Notes: generated by a model not told the origin, from the sequence alone. Shown: positions 42,370 through 55,984, counted from the first letter of the stretch. The stretch is DNA of 64,000 bases from Nemertoderma westbladi (GCA_032718475.1 JAUCBJ010006694.1:1-64000); one strand, 5' to 3'. Program-made: numbers and translations.

Positions 42370-43905
42370 GTTCGCGCTATTCATTAATGATTTAGAGGCG
42401 GAACTACGGGATGGAGGAATTCAGGGCCTGGATGTAGGTGCGCTCAAACTTTTCCTGTTACTTTATGCTGATGATATCGTGTTGGTTAGTGAAAGTATTA
42501 GTGGACTACAGGGTGCACTCGATATCCTTGGTTGCTATGCCGACTATTGGGGTTTGCGGGTTAACATGGACAAGTCCAATATTATGATTTTTAAAAACGG
42601 TGGGAATCTTGCACAGCGTGAACGGTGGACTTTCCACAATCGTGAACTCAAAATTGTCTCTGACTATACTTACCTAGGAGTAATATTTTCTCCCTCTGGC
42701 GGATTCAGGAAAGCGGAGTGTTCTCTTGCAGAGAAGGCCTCTAAAGCATATTTTGTACTCTTAAAATATTTTTCGAAATTCCCAAACATTTCACTGAGCT
42801 TAAAAGTTCATATCTTCAATACACTTGTGAAACCGATCCTGGAATATGGAAGTGAAATCTGGGGTTTCCACAGCGCTCCAGAGTGCGAACGAGTTCAACT
42901 TAAATTTCTAAAACGGTTATTGGGGGTAAAGTCAGGAACACCTAACTTCATGAGTTATGGTGAAACTGGAGTATTCCCGCTAGCATTGTCTAGGGAAATT
43001 CGTATAGTAAAATATTGGATTAAAATTATTAATTTACCAGACTCGCGTTTAGTCAAGCAGGCGTATCTTATGCTACTTCAGGACTGTCTGACTTTCAATG
43101 ACAGTAACTGGGTTTCTGGTGTGCGCGATCTGCTTAATAAGTCTGGTAAAAGTTGGGCGTGGGTCAACCAGTCGGTCAGCTGTAATAAAATGTTTATTAA
43201 ATCTCTAGAACGTACATTACAGGATAACTTCATCCAGTCTTGGTGGAGTGCGATAGAAAATTCTCCCAAGGGAATTTGGTATTTCAAGAGGGTGTTTGGG
43301 GCAGAAAACTACTTAAACTCACTTAGTGGTTACCCTACACTGTGTAAGACTGTGAGCCGCCTAAGGTGTTCCTCACACGATCTACAATTTGAATACGGAC
43401 GTTGGCATAATGTACCGCGTAACGATAGATTATGCCAGCTCTGTAACCTCCAAGAAGTGGAGGATGAATACCACTTTGTACTTAAATGTCCGCTCTATCA
43501 TGATCTACGCATTAAATTTTTGGCAGTAAGATATCATAGAAATCCTTCATCGGTCAAATTTCTTGAACTCCTCAGTCTGACGTCGGATTCCAAAATTAAG
43601 CAGTTTGGTGTGTTTTTATATCACGCCTTTAAATTACGACTGGAGGCTAAAACCTAGTTAGTACGTATTACGTGTGTTGAATGTTTGTGGTGTGAGTATG
43701 TGTTGGTAGTTCTTCGGTTTAGGTTGTTATTATGTAGATATAATATATATTATGTTCCTACTTTACGCACTGGGTTCACCTATGTATTTCTTTTCTAAAT
43801 GTATTTGTACTCCGGTATTGTAGCGTGCAGTTGATACTACATACTTTGCTCTCAACAATAGCCTTAATTGGCTTGTTGTGATTAACAATAAACATTATAA
43901 CATTA
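42370..43905 (+). mobile_element. 5'-truncated non-LTR retrotransposon nested in BEL copy C
   Basis: The BEL spacer is interrupted exactly here. TTTAAC precedes (42364-42369) and follows (43906-43911) the insert as a target duplication, and the BEL sequence resumes as in copies A, B and D. The insert starts within RT coding sequence and ends in an AT-rich tail (AACATTATAACATTA). It is opposite in strand to its BEL host. Confidence 0.85.
42373..43657 (+). pseudogene. Non-LTR reverse transcriptase, C-terminal half
   Basis: The element's coding part begins FALFINDLEAEL, just before the catalytic YADD box (LLLYADDIVLVSES). It continues through the thumb region (YLGVIFSPSGGF, LKVHIFNTLVKPILEYGSEIWG). 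It ends with a Cys/His motif, CQLCNLQEVEDEYHFVLKC, the zinc-binding region common after non-LTR RTs. The open frame extends upstream to an ATG at 42263, but those codons are antisense BEL sequence, so that Met is not the real start. The N-terminal RT and endonuclease are missing. The clade is uncertain. Confidence 0.82.
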
Positions 43906-45073
43906 TTTAACTTGTTTCTAATTCTAGCGTGGGTGTTGCTATGGTGACATTATGGAATGCTAGCGGTAGAATTAGGGTAATTCTCATGCATACAGATCTG
44001 GGATGCTATTTAGTAATAATTCTTTAATTGTCAATATCCTCTTTATGCATGATTTTGTTAATTTTATCGGCTATTGACTATATGTTGGAGATTCTCGCAC
44101 TCTAATACACTCAATAGGATGAATCTCCGCTCCCATGATCTATTAATTAATAGAATTTTGGGAATGTTATAAATTGTACAAAATGACAATTTATGAAATT
44201 CATTTAAAATATGAATTTAAATTTATTCCCGTGAATTTTATTATTTGATGTTAAAATTGACACAATTTGATTCCAGAGCAGGTCTGGGGACATAGGATCC
44301 TTAATTCTATGAAATTTGTCTTTTAAGAGTATCGGGAAGTGCTACGATATCTTAATCGACTAGAATTGTTAACGGATCCGAATTTTACAGATTTTAATAA
44401 ATATTAAGTTAATATTTAAGATAGGCACCGATTTATTCCAGAACTTGTCTGGGGACGTTAACCACTGATTCTAGAATTTGTCTTTCAAGTATATCGGTGG
44501 GTGCCGCGATATCTTAATCGACTAGAATTACAGATGGTCAAAAAGTTTAACAGATTTATTTGCGTTTTACGCTACTGTTAGAGGGACATCACGCTACTAT
44601 ATGTATTATTTAATATAAGGTAGAAGAGCAATATCGCACGAAGCAATGTCAGTGTGAAGAGGCAAGTCGTTTCCAAGGTCTACCCAGAGCTTGGCTTAGC
44701 CGAGACACGAGGATCTGAACTTTGCATTCCTAATACTCTGCCTACCAATAATACTTGAATATAGTAGTGGCTTTATTGTACTTTAAGAAGTACGGACATT
44801 TCATCTTACTGTAGTCACGTATTTATAATATGATACTGACAGTAAGAAAAGAGAAAAAATTATTTCTCGCCGTCGCACTAAATATATATTATAAGTAATT
44901 ACGTACGTAATAAACACTAATATATTGCACTAATCTACTAAATAATACTAAAATAACATTCTACTAAATAAAATTGAATAAAAACGATTATAATAAAGTA
45001 CATAATAAAGTTCGCATGTAAAAATATAATAAAATAGATAAAACAATATAGTCATACACCCACTCCAGACGTA

Positions 45074-48000
45074 TCACGTTAGGGAGTCCCTAGATGTTTG
45101 AGGAATTAGGGAGGTGGTCGTGGGAAGAGTGTCTTGCCTTCCATAGTTTCCAGAGAGTTCCCTGTCTCTTTCCAGTAAACATAAACGACCAACTGGGCGA
45201 TTGAGTTGTTGCGTCTCAAAGATGATGCCTGGTTTCTTGAAGTTACGCCGCATGACGATGAGTTCTACTGAGCGTACTAAACCATCATCTGAAATGTGTG
45301 TCTCGATGATACGACCTGTCTGCCACCGTTTACGTGGGAGGTCTGGATCTACAATAAGCACCATATCTCCGGCGCTGACGTTTTCTTGCTGCGCAAACCA
45401 CTTAGTTCGAAGTTGTAGCGTGGGCAGATAATGTTTCTCGAAATGGTCAGCGAAACGACGGGATAGCAACTGCATAAGTTGCCAAGTTCGATGGCAGTAT
45501 TCGTCTCCGTCGGCAATCTCCGATCGTGGGAGCATGGCTACGGGTTTCTTCAGTAGGAAGTGCGCGGGTGTTAGCGCTTCCAGGGAATTGGGACTCGATG
45601 AGACTGGCATAAGCGGTCTCTCGTTGAGATAGGCAGCGATTTCCTCCATTAACGTCCGCAAAAGTTCGTCGGTGAGATACGCGCGGCATGGCACTATAAA
45701 GTGAAATGCGGTTTTGACACTTCGAATTAATCTCTCCCAACTTCCTCCCCACCAAGGGGCGTCGGCAGCGTTGAAGGTCCAGCTAGACGCTGTTATCCTT
45801 AGCTGGTCGTCCACCTGTGTTTGGTTCCAGTCCTTCACGTAAGCCTGTATCTCGTTGTTGGCACCTATGAAGTTCGTTCCTTTATCCGATCTCATGGTAT
45901 TACTTGTCCCGAAGCGAGCGATCTGTCGTCGTAAACTTAAGACGAAGCTGTTAGTAGATAGATCGTTCACCATATCGAGATGGATGGCTCTACAAGTCAT
46001 GCACACGAAAATGACACACCATCTCTTGACTATAGTCCTCGCACGATATACTTCAATAGGGCCAAATAAATCTACACCAGTATTAGTAAAAGGTGGTTCA
46101 TAGAAGCTTACTCGTTCCCTAGGTAATTCTGCCTCTCGCTGTGTTAAAGGCCTACTGAATGCTTTCCTACAGGGTATGCAGTTCCTAAGAACTTGGTTCA
46201 GAGCTCTACGGGGTTTATCAAAATAATAGCGAGTTCGAATTTCGCTAAGAATTCGTTCTCTACCAGCATGGTAAAGTTTACCGTGAACGTCTACAATCAT
46301 CTTGATTTGTACTTCAAGATTTCTAATAAGTATGGGGAATTTGGTGTCAAAGGATAAGGGCGCGTTGGTGAGTCTTCCTCCAACACGTATTAACCCATCT
46401 ATCATTGTGCTCGAGAATCGATCCCTTAAGCGCATCTGTGGATTTCTCAACAACAGGAAGTACTTTTCGGAATCCTCATAGCATTGCAGGAGTCTCAGTA
46501 TCTGTTTATTTGTTTCTTCATACTCCTGGTGACTAATTTTCTCTTTTAGAAAATGATCAGATATCTTATATTTGGGTAAATTCTTAATAACATGAACTTG
46601 TGCAGATGTCAATGGAGCGTGATCACTAATGGTCTTCGTCCTGGAGTAGTGATGATGAAAACATCGTCTTAAATATGTGACGGCTTTACAGAGCCGATTC
46701 CAGGAACTGTAATGATGCATTGCTCTCTGCAGCATGGGTGAGATTCCTTGCGAGACGTCTGGTATTCCAGATTTCCAATCTCTATCTCTAATTTCCACAA
46801 CAGACTTATTTGTGTTGAGGGATTGTGGATCCGAAACATCATTCCCGGAAGTGTGTAATACTGATAGATCGATAGTCGGTTTAAATAACTTCGATTTACT
46901 CGCCCGGGTTTTAGGTTTGACGGTCTCCGCTCCCTTGGCTTGTCTAATCTCTGCCGTAGTAAGGTGAGGAGGCCATTCATCCTCTTCCTTGCTCAGGAAG
47001 TCGGGTCCACCCAACCAATCTGGAGTATCTATCAGTTCCTGTGGAGTTGCTCCCCTGGAGGCGATATCGGCTGGATTAATCGTACCAGGGCAATGTCTCC
47101 ATTGATCTATCTTTGTGCGACTAAGAATAATAGCTACTCGGTTAGTAACAAAAACGCTAAACTGACAGACTTCATTGGTGAGATACTCCAACACGAGTAA
47201 AGCGTCGGTCCAATAAACCGTTTTCTCCAGTGGATAGTCGATTTGTTCCGTTACGTTCCGGCCGATGGCTGTAGCGTATAAAGCCGCCTTTAACTCCGCT
47301 CGAGGAACCTTTAACTTGTTGTTAATCAATGCCTTAGAGGTAACCAAGGCGACCTTGATTCCATCCGGAGTTTCGACTCGCAGATATGCTACTATACCTA
47401 TTCCCATATCGCTGGCGTCTCCAAACACATGGAGTTGATAAGAATACTTAGGAAGAACATGGCCAAAATATGCATGGGAAATTATAAAGTTCTCGATGGC
47501 AGGTAGAGAATCTTCCCATTTCATCCATTTCTTCAACAATTCTCCCTTAAGCGGATCGTCCCATGAGTGGTTTTCAAGCCACATCTGTTGTACTAAACTC
47601 CGAGCAATCAATATAACTGGGCTAATAAATCCCAATGGGTCGAAATAAGTGCTCAGGATACTTAAACAAATCCGTTTGGTCCGAACTGGATTATCTCGCT
47701 GTTTCAACTGAAAAAACAGGATGTCTCTTTCAGTGTCCCACTTCAAGCCTAGCGTCTTGGTTTCAGGAAGATCGTCCTTTATTAAGTCTAGATCTTTCGC
47801 TCCGCGGTCTTCTACCGGTATCGCTTCCAGAAACTCACGGGAGTTGCTAGTGAATTTCGTCAGTCGAAATCCACCTCTTTTCAAACACTCTACCGTTCCT
47901 TTCGCGACAGCTATGGCTTCTTCTACTGATGGAAGGGACCTTAAATTGTCGTCCATGTATATATTGCGTTTTATGTTGTCTATCACTTCTTTGGAGAAGG

Positions 48001-48335
48001 AGTCTCGGTTATCATTCGCAGTGGTTCGCACCACGGAGCAGGCGTTGGAAGGGCTTGATATGATCCCAAAAGCCTGGATGGTCATCCAGTACTCTACCGG
48101 TTTCTGGTTGAGGTCTCCTTCAGGCCACCACAGAAATCTCAGGCTATCTCTATCTCTATCCAGCGCCTTGACTTGTAAGAACATTCCTTCTATATCAGAG
48201 GCGAACGCGATGGAATATTGTCTTAATCTTAATAGTATTCCCAACAAAGATTGGAGTAAGTTGGGTCCTGGTAACAACTCGGAATTGAGGGATTGGCCCA
48301 TATATAGAGCAGAGCCATCAAATACGACTCGTACT
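45074..48335 (-). pseudogene. BEL copy C pol: RT (part), RNase H and integrase, uninterrupted
   Basis: This is the best-preserved pol in the window. Counting from the first Met at 48301 (an internal Met, 1075 residues to the stop): RT box YMDD at 115-118; RNase H acidic set D295 (VFGDAS), E336 (PRAELK), D366 (WTDALL) and D412 (NPADIASRG); integrase zinc module H673, H678, C708, C711; integrase catalytic D744, D806 and E856 (GSWERLIR). The conserved tail ends DTLPTTTSLI. All catalytic residues beyond the truncation are intact. Gag, protease and the first part of RT are lost, so it is a partial gene despite its long open frame. Confidence 0.87.
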
Positions 48336-49510
48336 ATAGTGCAAGGGAGTCACTGAAGGCCCTCGTGTCTAGCGAACCATGAATCAACATGGTGCCGTGG
48401 TACCGTCTAGTTGGCCTGTTGCCGTACTGCCAGTCCTGTACACAGTAGGGGTGGTGGCATGGCGTGATTTGTGGTTTATGTGGTCTATGTGGTAGGTCTA
48501 TGTGTGGTATGTATGAGTTGACCAGACTCTTTACTGTCTCCAATCGGTTGCCAAAACGTGTCTTTTCCCAGGGTAGCACTATTGGAATGGAGGTGTTGCA
48601 TCGGAATGGACAGGTTCCTGATGATTCTGTTGGTACTACTATTGGAATGGAGGTGGCACCCGGAATATCGGCTGCAAGGAGGGGTTAGTGTTGTAGTGTG
48701 GTCCGAGTGAATGATACTCTGGAATCTGTGGTTTGTGTGTGTACGTGGTATACGTGAGTGTATGTATGGCCACTGCGAGTGGGTATGGGAACCCTTACCG
48801 GTTGGTTCAGTCGCCGCTGGTTATTAGTAGGACCATATTTTACTGCGCCTCAGCATACTTTGTGCACACAAAGTTATTTTACCCTGTCGGTAAAATAAAG
48901 TACTCTCGACTTTTTATTAGTCGATACAATTTTGACCCCTCTTATTTTGTCACCGATTTTGTCTTCCCCGATTATGTCCTCTGTGTGTGCGTGGTATGCG
49001 TCAGATTTTGTGTTTACCGTAGTGTACTTAATATTGTGAACATCTATTGAGTACACGTGTACAGTGACTGGTAAGTGGTTACTTGTTCCTAGCTTTCGAG
49101 CTAGTCAGTATTGTTTGCGGAACCGACTTCCCCTCAATACTGCCGGCGAGGCGGGTGAAAACGGTCAATATTCCATGTGGGTAGCGCAAGCCCGCTTGGG
49201 ACAAGACCGTCGGTTTGGCTCAAGGGCGACCTTGATGCTCGATCGCTATCGACTGGTCCACCCGCCGGTTGACTCTCTGAGTTGGCTCAATGTACAGTCA
49301 GGCCACAGTAAGTTGACAGTAGCCGACCATCTGGCTACACCGACGAGCTGTGCCGGTGTGATCGGGGGATTGAAAAGTGAACCCGGGAAGCATCGGGCTA
49401 CCCTCCGGCCCAGTCTGATCGGAGTCGGACTGGCCCCAAGGGTGGTGGGACAGCGTCCGCCTCATGGGTGCGCCTCGGAGTCATCAGAGAGGAGCCCAGA
49501 AGGACGCAAG
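48336..49510. other. Unassigned sequence between BEL copies C and D
   Basis: No match to other parts of the window. The left half is GT-rich, with a two-copy ~60-bp direct repeat (ACTATTGGAATGGAGGTG at about 48579 and 48639). Three adjacent hairpins lie at 48857-48924. From about 49100 the sequence becomes GC-richer and stays open in the frame that leads into the gag of copy D. I cannot name it. It may be host DNA or part of another element. Confidence 0.5.
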
Positions 49511-51973
49511 CGAGGTCTCCAAGTACAAGAAACAGACCAGTGGAAATCCCAGCTGTCTGAGAGACTAACTTATGAAGAACCAACCGATGCCACTCTTTCT
49601 CAAGTGGAAGGCGAAGAGACCTCAGAGAAACCACGAACGAGAGACGCCATAGACATTTATCTGTCCGACTATCAGCGATTCCTAGGAGACGAAGAATTGA
49701 GGAGACGGCTGTCTGGACTTTCCCCCAATAGTGAAGGAACCCAGCGTGTGTTAGATTCAATCGATGCTGAAATGTTAGCTGCTAACCAAGCAGAATTTGA
49801 TGAAAAACTCCGCCTCGCTAGAGTCCAAGAAGAAAGGGTAAAGAAAAGATGGATAGAGGAACAAAAGGCGGCGGCCACGGCAGAAGCAGAAGCAGAAAGA
49901 AAAGCAGCGGCGGTAGAAGTAGAAGCAGAAAGAATAGCAGCAAAGGCAGCAGCGGCAGAAGCAGAAGCAAAAAGAAAGGCAGCGGCGGCAGAAGTAAAGG
50001 CGGAAAGGGGAGTGGCAGAAGCAGAACGGAGAGCGTCTGAGCAGACTACCCAACTGGAGTTGGAAAATCTGCAAGAGACGCAAGACAACATAAATAAACA
50101 GTTAACTGCTAGTCACATGCAGATGATGAGAAAATCTACTCCTAAACGCCAGGGATATACGTCATCGGAGGAAAGCGAAACCACCGATCCTGAAGGCGGA
50201 GGAAATAGATCTCGTCTAAGCAGGCGTAGAAAAACATCTTACCGTCACAAATTGCCTGATTTGCCCCCAGCTGTTAAAAGACAGCTAGCTAGCACAGACT
50301 TAGGTAGTACGGAACCCATAGACCAAACTGTTCAGGTCAAAAGACTCCCTACAATAGTTGATGAGCCTGAAATAATTAGGCCTGTCGTTCCCAAAGTCAT
50401 TTCTGTGTTAGAGACCCCTGTACTTCCAGAGCTTCACTCTAAATTCCCTTTACACAGTACTACACTGCCTGTACCCGGTAGAACAGTCCATGAGAATATC
50501 CCTGTCCTGGAAGCTGAGAGAGAAATCAAAGATTTGTCTCCCGTCGTCCCGCGTCAGCCCGCTACTATGTTGGCGACTCCCGCTTCGGCGGTCGAGTGGG
50601 TAGAGGAGGGACGGCGGGGGATGAATCTCCTGCTCGGACAGATGCAGGAGACTGTCCACCAGCTTAAGGGAACAGTAAGGGAAAGTAGGGCCGAATTGCA
50701 AGAAGTGCAGCAAAGTATCGCGCTAGAACGCGACAAATTAGTCAATATACAAAAGGGAATACCAATACCCCCTGTAACATTGTGTCAACCTGTTAGGTCT
50801 GAAGTATTACATGCGCAAGGTGTGGAGCCTACACGCATCTATACTGCTAGTGAAGTTGAAACTCCTATAGCAAACCCTATTAAGGGTGATTATAGACCTG
50901 TTATTAATGATATTCCCTATAGACCTGATAATGATCCGAGAAATTTATATACCGATAATTCGATATTAAATAACACGATGGCCCAAGAAAGCTTTACGCG
51001 TCAGATGGCTAGAACAGAAGCCCGCCAAGCGGTCAAAGTGGGAGAGATCGTCAAATTCAATGGAGATGAGATGAAATGGTTACCTTTCAACGAATATTAC
51101 AAAGACAGCATACAGAATTCTGTACTATCTAACGGAGAGAAACTTAGGTTCCTCATCAAGTGCTTGGAAGGACCTCCCAAGTTAATGGCGTTAAAGTTTA
51201 TTGGACATCCAGAAGGATTAAGACAAGTATGGGATACATTAAACATCAGGTATGGTAACAAGGATAACATAGCTAAGTATTTGTATGCAAAATTAGTAGC
51301 CCCCCGACACTTCCTTAGTAGCGGGATTATAGAGTTTTCCGATGAAATTCAGGAAATCTGTAGACAATTGGACTGGTTAGGTAAGTCTCATGAATATCAG
51401 AGTTCAATGGTTATTGGAGCCGTAGTCTCTACTTTACCAAAGGGTGGAGTATGTACACGCTGGGACAAGAAAGTGTTGTACATGAATGAACAACAACAAC
51501 GAAGTCCTACCATGGCTGATCTCATGTCCTTCTTAGATGGTGAGGTAAAACTACAACTCATCAAGCAGTCCAGAGAGAAAACATCGGAAAATAAGGTAAG
51601 TGAGAAACCCGCTTCTAGGAGAAGAATAACACCGGTGTGTTACACTGACGACGGCGAAAGCCAAGTTTCTCAAGAAGAGGACAGCGGGAAAGATACTGAG
51701 CGATCTTACTACGTCGACAAAACCTCAAAAGATGTAAGTAAATACAAGGCTCGAAACAACGATAGGAGAGAACAGGTTGCCAAGACCCCTCCTCAGTCTC
51801 CTAACAGAATGCACCGAAGAAAACCCGAAGAAAAAACGAGAGTGCATCAAGTTACCCAAGGTAAAGTGAGTAACATAAAACCTAACTGTGCGCTGTGCGA
51901 CGGGACCCACCGTTTGAGTGCGTGTGCTGAATTTCTAAAGAAATCCCTTGTAGACAGACGTGCAGTTGTGTGA
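49064..51973 (+). pseudogene. BEL copy D gag with a foreign N-terminal extension, ended by nonsense
   Basis: The first about 150 codons (from MTGKWLLVPSF) are unlike gag in A or B and come from the unassigned DNA upstream. Gag homology begins at about 49510 without a break in frame. Then follow the Ala/Glu/Lys-rich coiled-coil-like segment, the capsid-like region and the first knuckle (CALCDGTHR). A TGA at 51971-51973 replaces the Trp codon seen in A and B just before the CYNC knuckle, and the frame continues open beyond it. Whether the fused N terminus is ever expressed is unknown. Confidence 0.75.
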
Positions 51974-54900
51974 GACAAGCGGTTATGCTATAATTGCCTC
52001 AGACCAGGACACCAACGGCGAACCTGTTACTCCGACATAAAGTGTGCAAAGTGTGGCGCGAAACATCACATCTTGTTACACAGTGAGTTCGAACGAGACA
52101 AACAGAGTCAGGTAAGTGAGCCCGAACTACATGTCCAATTCAGTGATGTAAACGACACTGATCAGGAGTCTGAGATGGAAGGATTCTATACTGACGAATT
52201 CTCCGACGCCAACGAATCCTGTTATCTAATCAATACCGCAGTGTATCGAGCACTTACTTATGAAAAGGACACCAACAATGAGTTTCCCCCAACTACTTTT
52301 GCCAAACAACCATCTTGGAAAGCTCCAACTTCCAACGTAGGAATCAGAGAATTTCCTGTGGTGCAGGTAAGAGTTCACGGTCTTAACAAAAGTTACATAG
52401 TGAACGCCCTCCTTGACTCCGGCAGCACAGGAACATTCATCGATCAAGAACTAGCCGAGGATATCTTTGCTGGACAACCCAAGTTCCGGACTAAATTGAA
52501 TATGTCAGGAATTATGCAGGTTTGGAAATCTACCTTAACGGCAGATTACTATGTAGGTGTGTTGTCCACCCCCCAGGATAAGTTAGGAACACAAGGTATA
52601 AGGTCGGTAAAAATGGTGGCTATAAAGAACTTCGCTACTACTCAAGCAGACCTTTATAATTGGGACGAGGATGAGAGCATCCAACATCTTGAGATACCTC
52701 GATTCCAGACAGATTATCCTGGAGTGCAAATCCTCATCGGCCAAAACGCGCATGAGGCGCTCGAAACATTGGAGAAACGGCCTGCTCAACCACAGCCACT
52801 GCAAACCTATGCAGTAAGAACTAGAGTAGGTTGGTACTTTACTGGCCCTTCCCGCAGGACTCTCGAAGAGAGAATGCCACAAGAACACACATACCAAGTA
52901 CACGATTGGGAAGTGGAGAGCAGTGAGGTGGACGAACTAACTGAGGGAACACCATACTCCTCAGATAATGACGACATCTACCAACTCTTCGATGAAGAGA
53001 ACACAATCGACCTACTTACAGAAAACCAAACTTGGAAAAGTCAAGTGAACCTATGTCAACTGATTCACCCATCGGAACCCATCGCTTACAATGACGAACT
53101 AAACGATGAGATAGAGCGCTGCAACGCTAGAACTCGGGACGAACTAGCCGTACGATTCTTTACTCAGGAACTGGTAGAGCCCAATTCATATGATAAGGCT
53201 CTATCGATAGAAGAAGAAAGAGCCAAGCAAATCCAGGAAACAACCACACGTTTTTTAAAGGACCAAGGTAGGTATGAAATCGGCCTACCATTTCGAAAAC
53301 GAGAACCTAGATTTATAAATAACAGACCCTTGGCGGAGAAAAGAATCGCTCAATTACATCGACGACTTACAGCTAATGCTTCAGCGAAAGAAATGTACCA
53401 AACTCAGCTGAAGAAATTTATAACAAAGGGATACGCGGAGCGAGTACCGGAAGGAACACCAGTGACTGAGAGAACGTATTATTTAACACATCATTACGTT
53501 CCCAAACCCGGTAAACCCCATGAAGTACGAGTCGTATTTGATGGCTCTGCTCTATATATGGGCCAATCCCTCAATTCCGAGTTGTTACCAGGACCCAACT
53601 TACTCCAATCTTTGTTGGGAATACTATTAAGATTAAGACAATATTCCATCGCGTTCGCCTCTGATATAGAAGGAATGTTCTTACAAGTCAAGGCGCTGGA
53701 TAGAGATAGAGATAGCCTGAGATTTCTGTGGTGGCCTGAAGGAGACCTCAACCAGAAACCGGTAGAGTACTGGATGACCATCCAGGCTTTTGGGATCATA
53801 TCAAGCCCTTCCAACGCCTGCTCCGTGGTGCGAACCACTACGAATGATAACCGAGACTCCTTCTCCAAAGAAGTGATAGACAACATAAAACGCAATATAT
53901 ACATGGACGACAATTTAAGGTCCCTTCCATCAGTAGAAGAAGCCATAGCTGTCGCGAAAGGAACGGTAGAGTGTTTGAAAAGAGGTGGATTTCGACTGAC
54001 GAAATTCACTAGCAACTCCCGTGAGTTTCTGGAAGCCATACCGGTAGAAGACCGCGGAGCGAAAGACTTAGATTTAATAAAGGACGATCTTCCTGAAACC
54101 AAGACGCTAGGCTTGAAGTGGGACACTGAAAGAGACATCCTGTTTTTTCAGTTAAAACAGCGAGATAATCCAGTTCGGACCAAACAGATTTGTTTAAGTA
54201 TCCTGAGCACTTATTTCGACCCATTGGGATTTATTAGCCCAGTTATATTGATTGCTCGGAGTTTAGTACAACAGATGTGGCTTGAAAACCACTCATGGGA
54301 CGATCCGCTTAAGGGAGAATTGTTGAAGAAATGGATGAAATGGGAAGATTCTCTACCTGCCATTGAGAACTTTATAATTTCCCGTGCATATTTTGGCCAT
54401 GTTCTTCCTACGTATTCCTATCAACTCCATGTGTTTGGAGACGCCAGCGACATGGGAATAGGTATAGTAGCATATCTGCGAGTCGAAACTCCGGATGGAA
54501 TCAAGGTCGCCTTGGTTACCTCTAAGGCATTGATTAACAACAAGTTAAAGGTTCCTCGAGCGGAGTTAAAGGCGGCTTTATACGCTACAGCCATCGGCCG
54601 GAACGTAACGGAACAAATCGACTATCCACTGGAGAAAACGGTTTATTGGACCGACGCTTTACTCGCTTTACAGGAACTGATAGATACTCCAGATTGGTTG
54701 GGTGGACCCGACTTCCTGAGCAAGGAAGAGGATGAATGGCCTCCTCACCTTACTACGGCAGAGATTAGACAAGCCAAGGGAGCGGAGACAGTCAAACCTA
54801 AAACCCGGGCGAGTAAATCGAAGTTATTTAAACCGACTATCGATCTATCTGTATTACATACTTCCGGGAATGATGTTTCGGATCTACAATCCCTCAACAC

Positions 54901-55984
54901 AAATAAGTCTGTTGTGGAAATTAGAGATAGAGATTGGAAATCTGGAATACCAGACGTCTCGCAAAGAATCTCACCCATGCTGCAGAGAGCAATGCATCAT
55001 TACAGTTCCTGGAATCGGCTCTGTAAAGCCGTCACATATTTAAGACGATGTTTTCATCATCACTACTCCAGGACGAAGACCACTAGTGATCACGCTCCAT
55101 TGACATCTGCACAAGTTCATGTTATTAAGAATTTACCCAAATATAAGATATCTGATCGTTTTCTAAAAGTGAAAATTAGTCACCAGGAGTATGAAGAAAC
55201 AAATAAACAGATACTGAGACTCCTGCAATGCTATGAGGATTCCGAAAAGTACTTCCTGTTGTTGAGAAATCCACAGATGCGCTTAAGGGATCGATTCTCG
55301 AGCACAATGATAGATGGGTTAATACGTGTTGGAGGAAGACTCACCAACGCGCCCTTATCCTTTGACACCAAATTCCCCATACTTATTAGAAATCTTGAAG
55401 TACAAATCAAGATGATTGTAGACGTTCACGGTAAACTTTACCATGCTGGTAGAGAACGAATTCTTAGCGAAATTCGAACTCGCTATTATTTTGATAAACC
55501 CCGTAGAGCTCTGAACCAAGTTCTTAGGAACTGCATACCCTGTATGAAAGCATTCAGTAGGCCTTTAACACAGCGAGAGGCAGTATTACCTAGGGAACGA
55601 GTAAGCTTCTATGAACCACCTTTTACTAATACTGGTGTAGATTTATTTGGCCCTATTGAAGTATATCGTGCGAGGACTATAGTCAAGAGATGGTGTGTCA
55701 TCTTCGTGTGCATGACTTGTAGAGCCATCCATCTCGATATGGTGAACGATCTATCTACCAACAGCTTCGTCTTAAGTTTACGACGACAGATCGCTCGCTT
55801 CGGGACGAGTAATACCATGAGATCGGATAAAGGAACGAACTTCATAGGTGCCAACAACGAGATACAGGCTTACGTGAAGGACTGGAACCAAAGACAGGTG
55901 GACGACCAGCTAAGGATAACAGCGTCTAGCTGGACCTTCAACGCTGCCGACGCCCTTGGTGGGGAGGAAGTTGGGAGAGATTAA
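51974..55984 (+). pseudogene. BEL copy D protease-RT-RNase H-integrase, frameshifted at its end
   Basis: It is in frame with the preceding gag; the first Met is at 52073. Protease (LLDSGSTGTF), RT with YMDD and RNase H motifs (VFGDAS, PRAELK, WTDALL) are seen. An in-frame loss of 49 codons follows ALLA-L, relative to C, and takes the fourth RNase H Asp (NPADIASRG). The integrase zinc module has CIPCMKAF, followed by both catalytic Asp motifs. One C is missing near 55958 (GACGCCCTTGG against GACGCCCCTTGG in A). This shifts the frame just before the catalytic Glu and gives the stop at 55984. Confidence 0.86.

Larger units (their letters stand above)
41909..45073 (-). other. Spacer between pol and second ORF, copy C (split by insertion)
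   Basis: 41909-42369 and 43906-45073 together align with the 1.6-kb spacer of A, B and D, including both hairpin repeats (about 44230-44550). The segment between is a foreign non-LTR element. Confidence 0.75.
39871..48335 (-). mobile_element. BEL/Pao LTR retrotransposon, copy C (5'-truncated, nested insertion)
   Basis: On the minus strand the order is pol, spacer, second ORF, then the first 511 bp of the 3' LTR. It begins mid-RT: homology with copy D stops at 48335, in the AGTACGAGTCG stretch. It has no gag. Its spacer is split by a non-LTR element (42370-43905). What remains of pol is uninterrupted. Confidence 0.88.

Noticed and set aside
47721-48356. Plus-strand frame of 211 codons (and its mirror at 53494-54138)
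   Set aside because: It is the antisense of the RT/RNase H coding region in both places, and follows from pol conservation.
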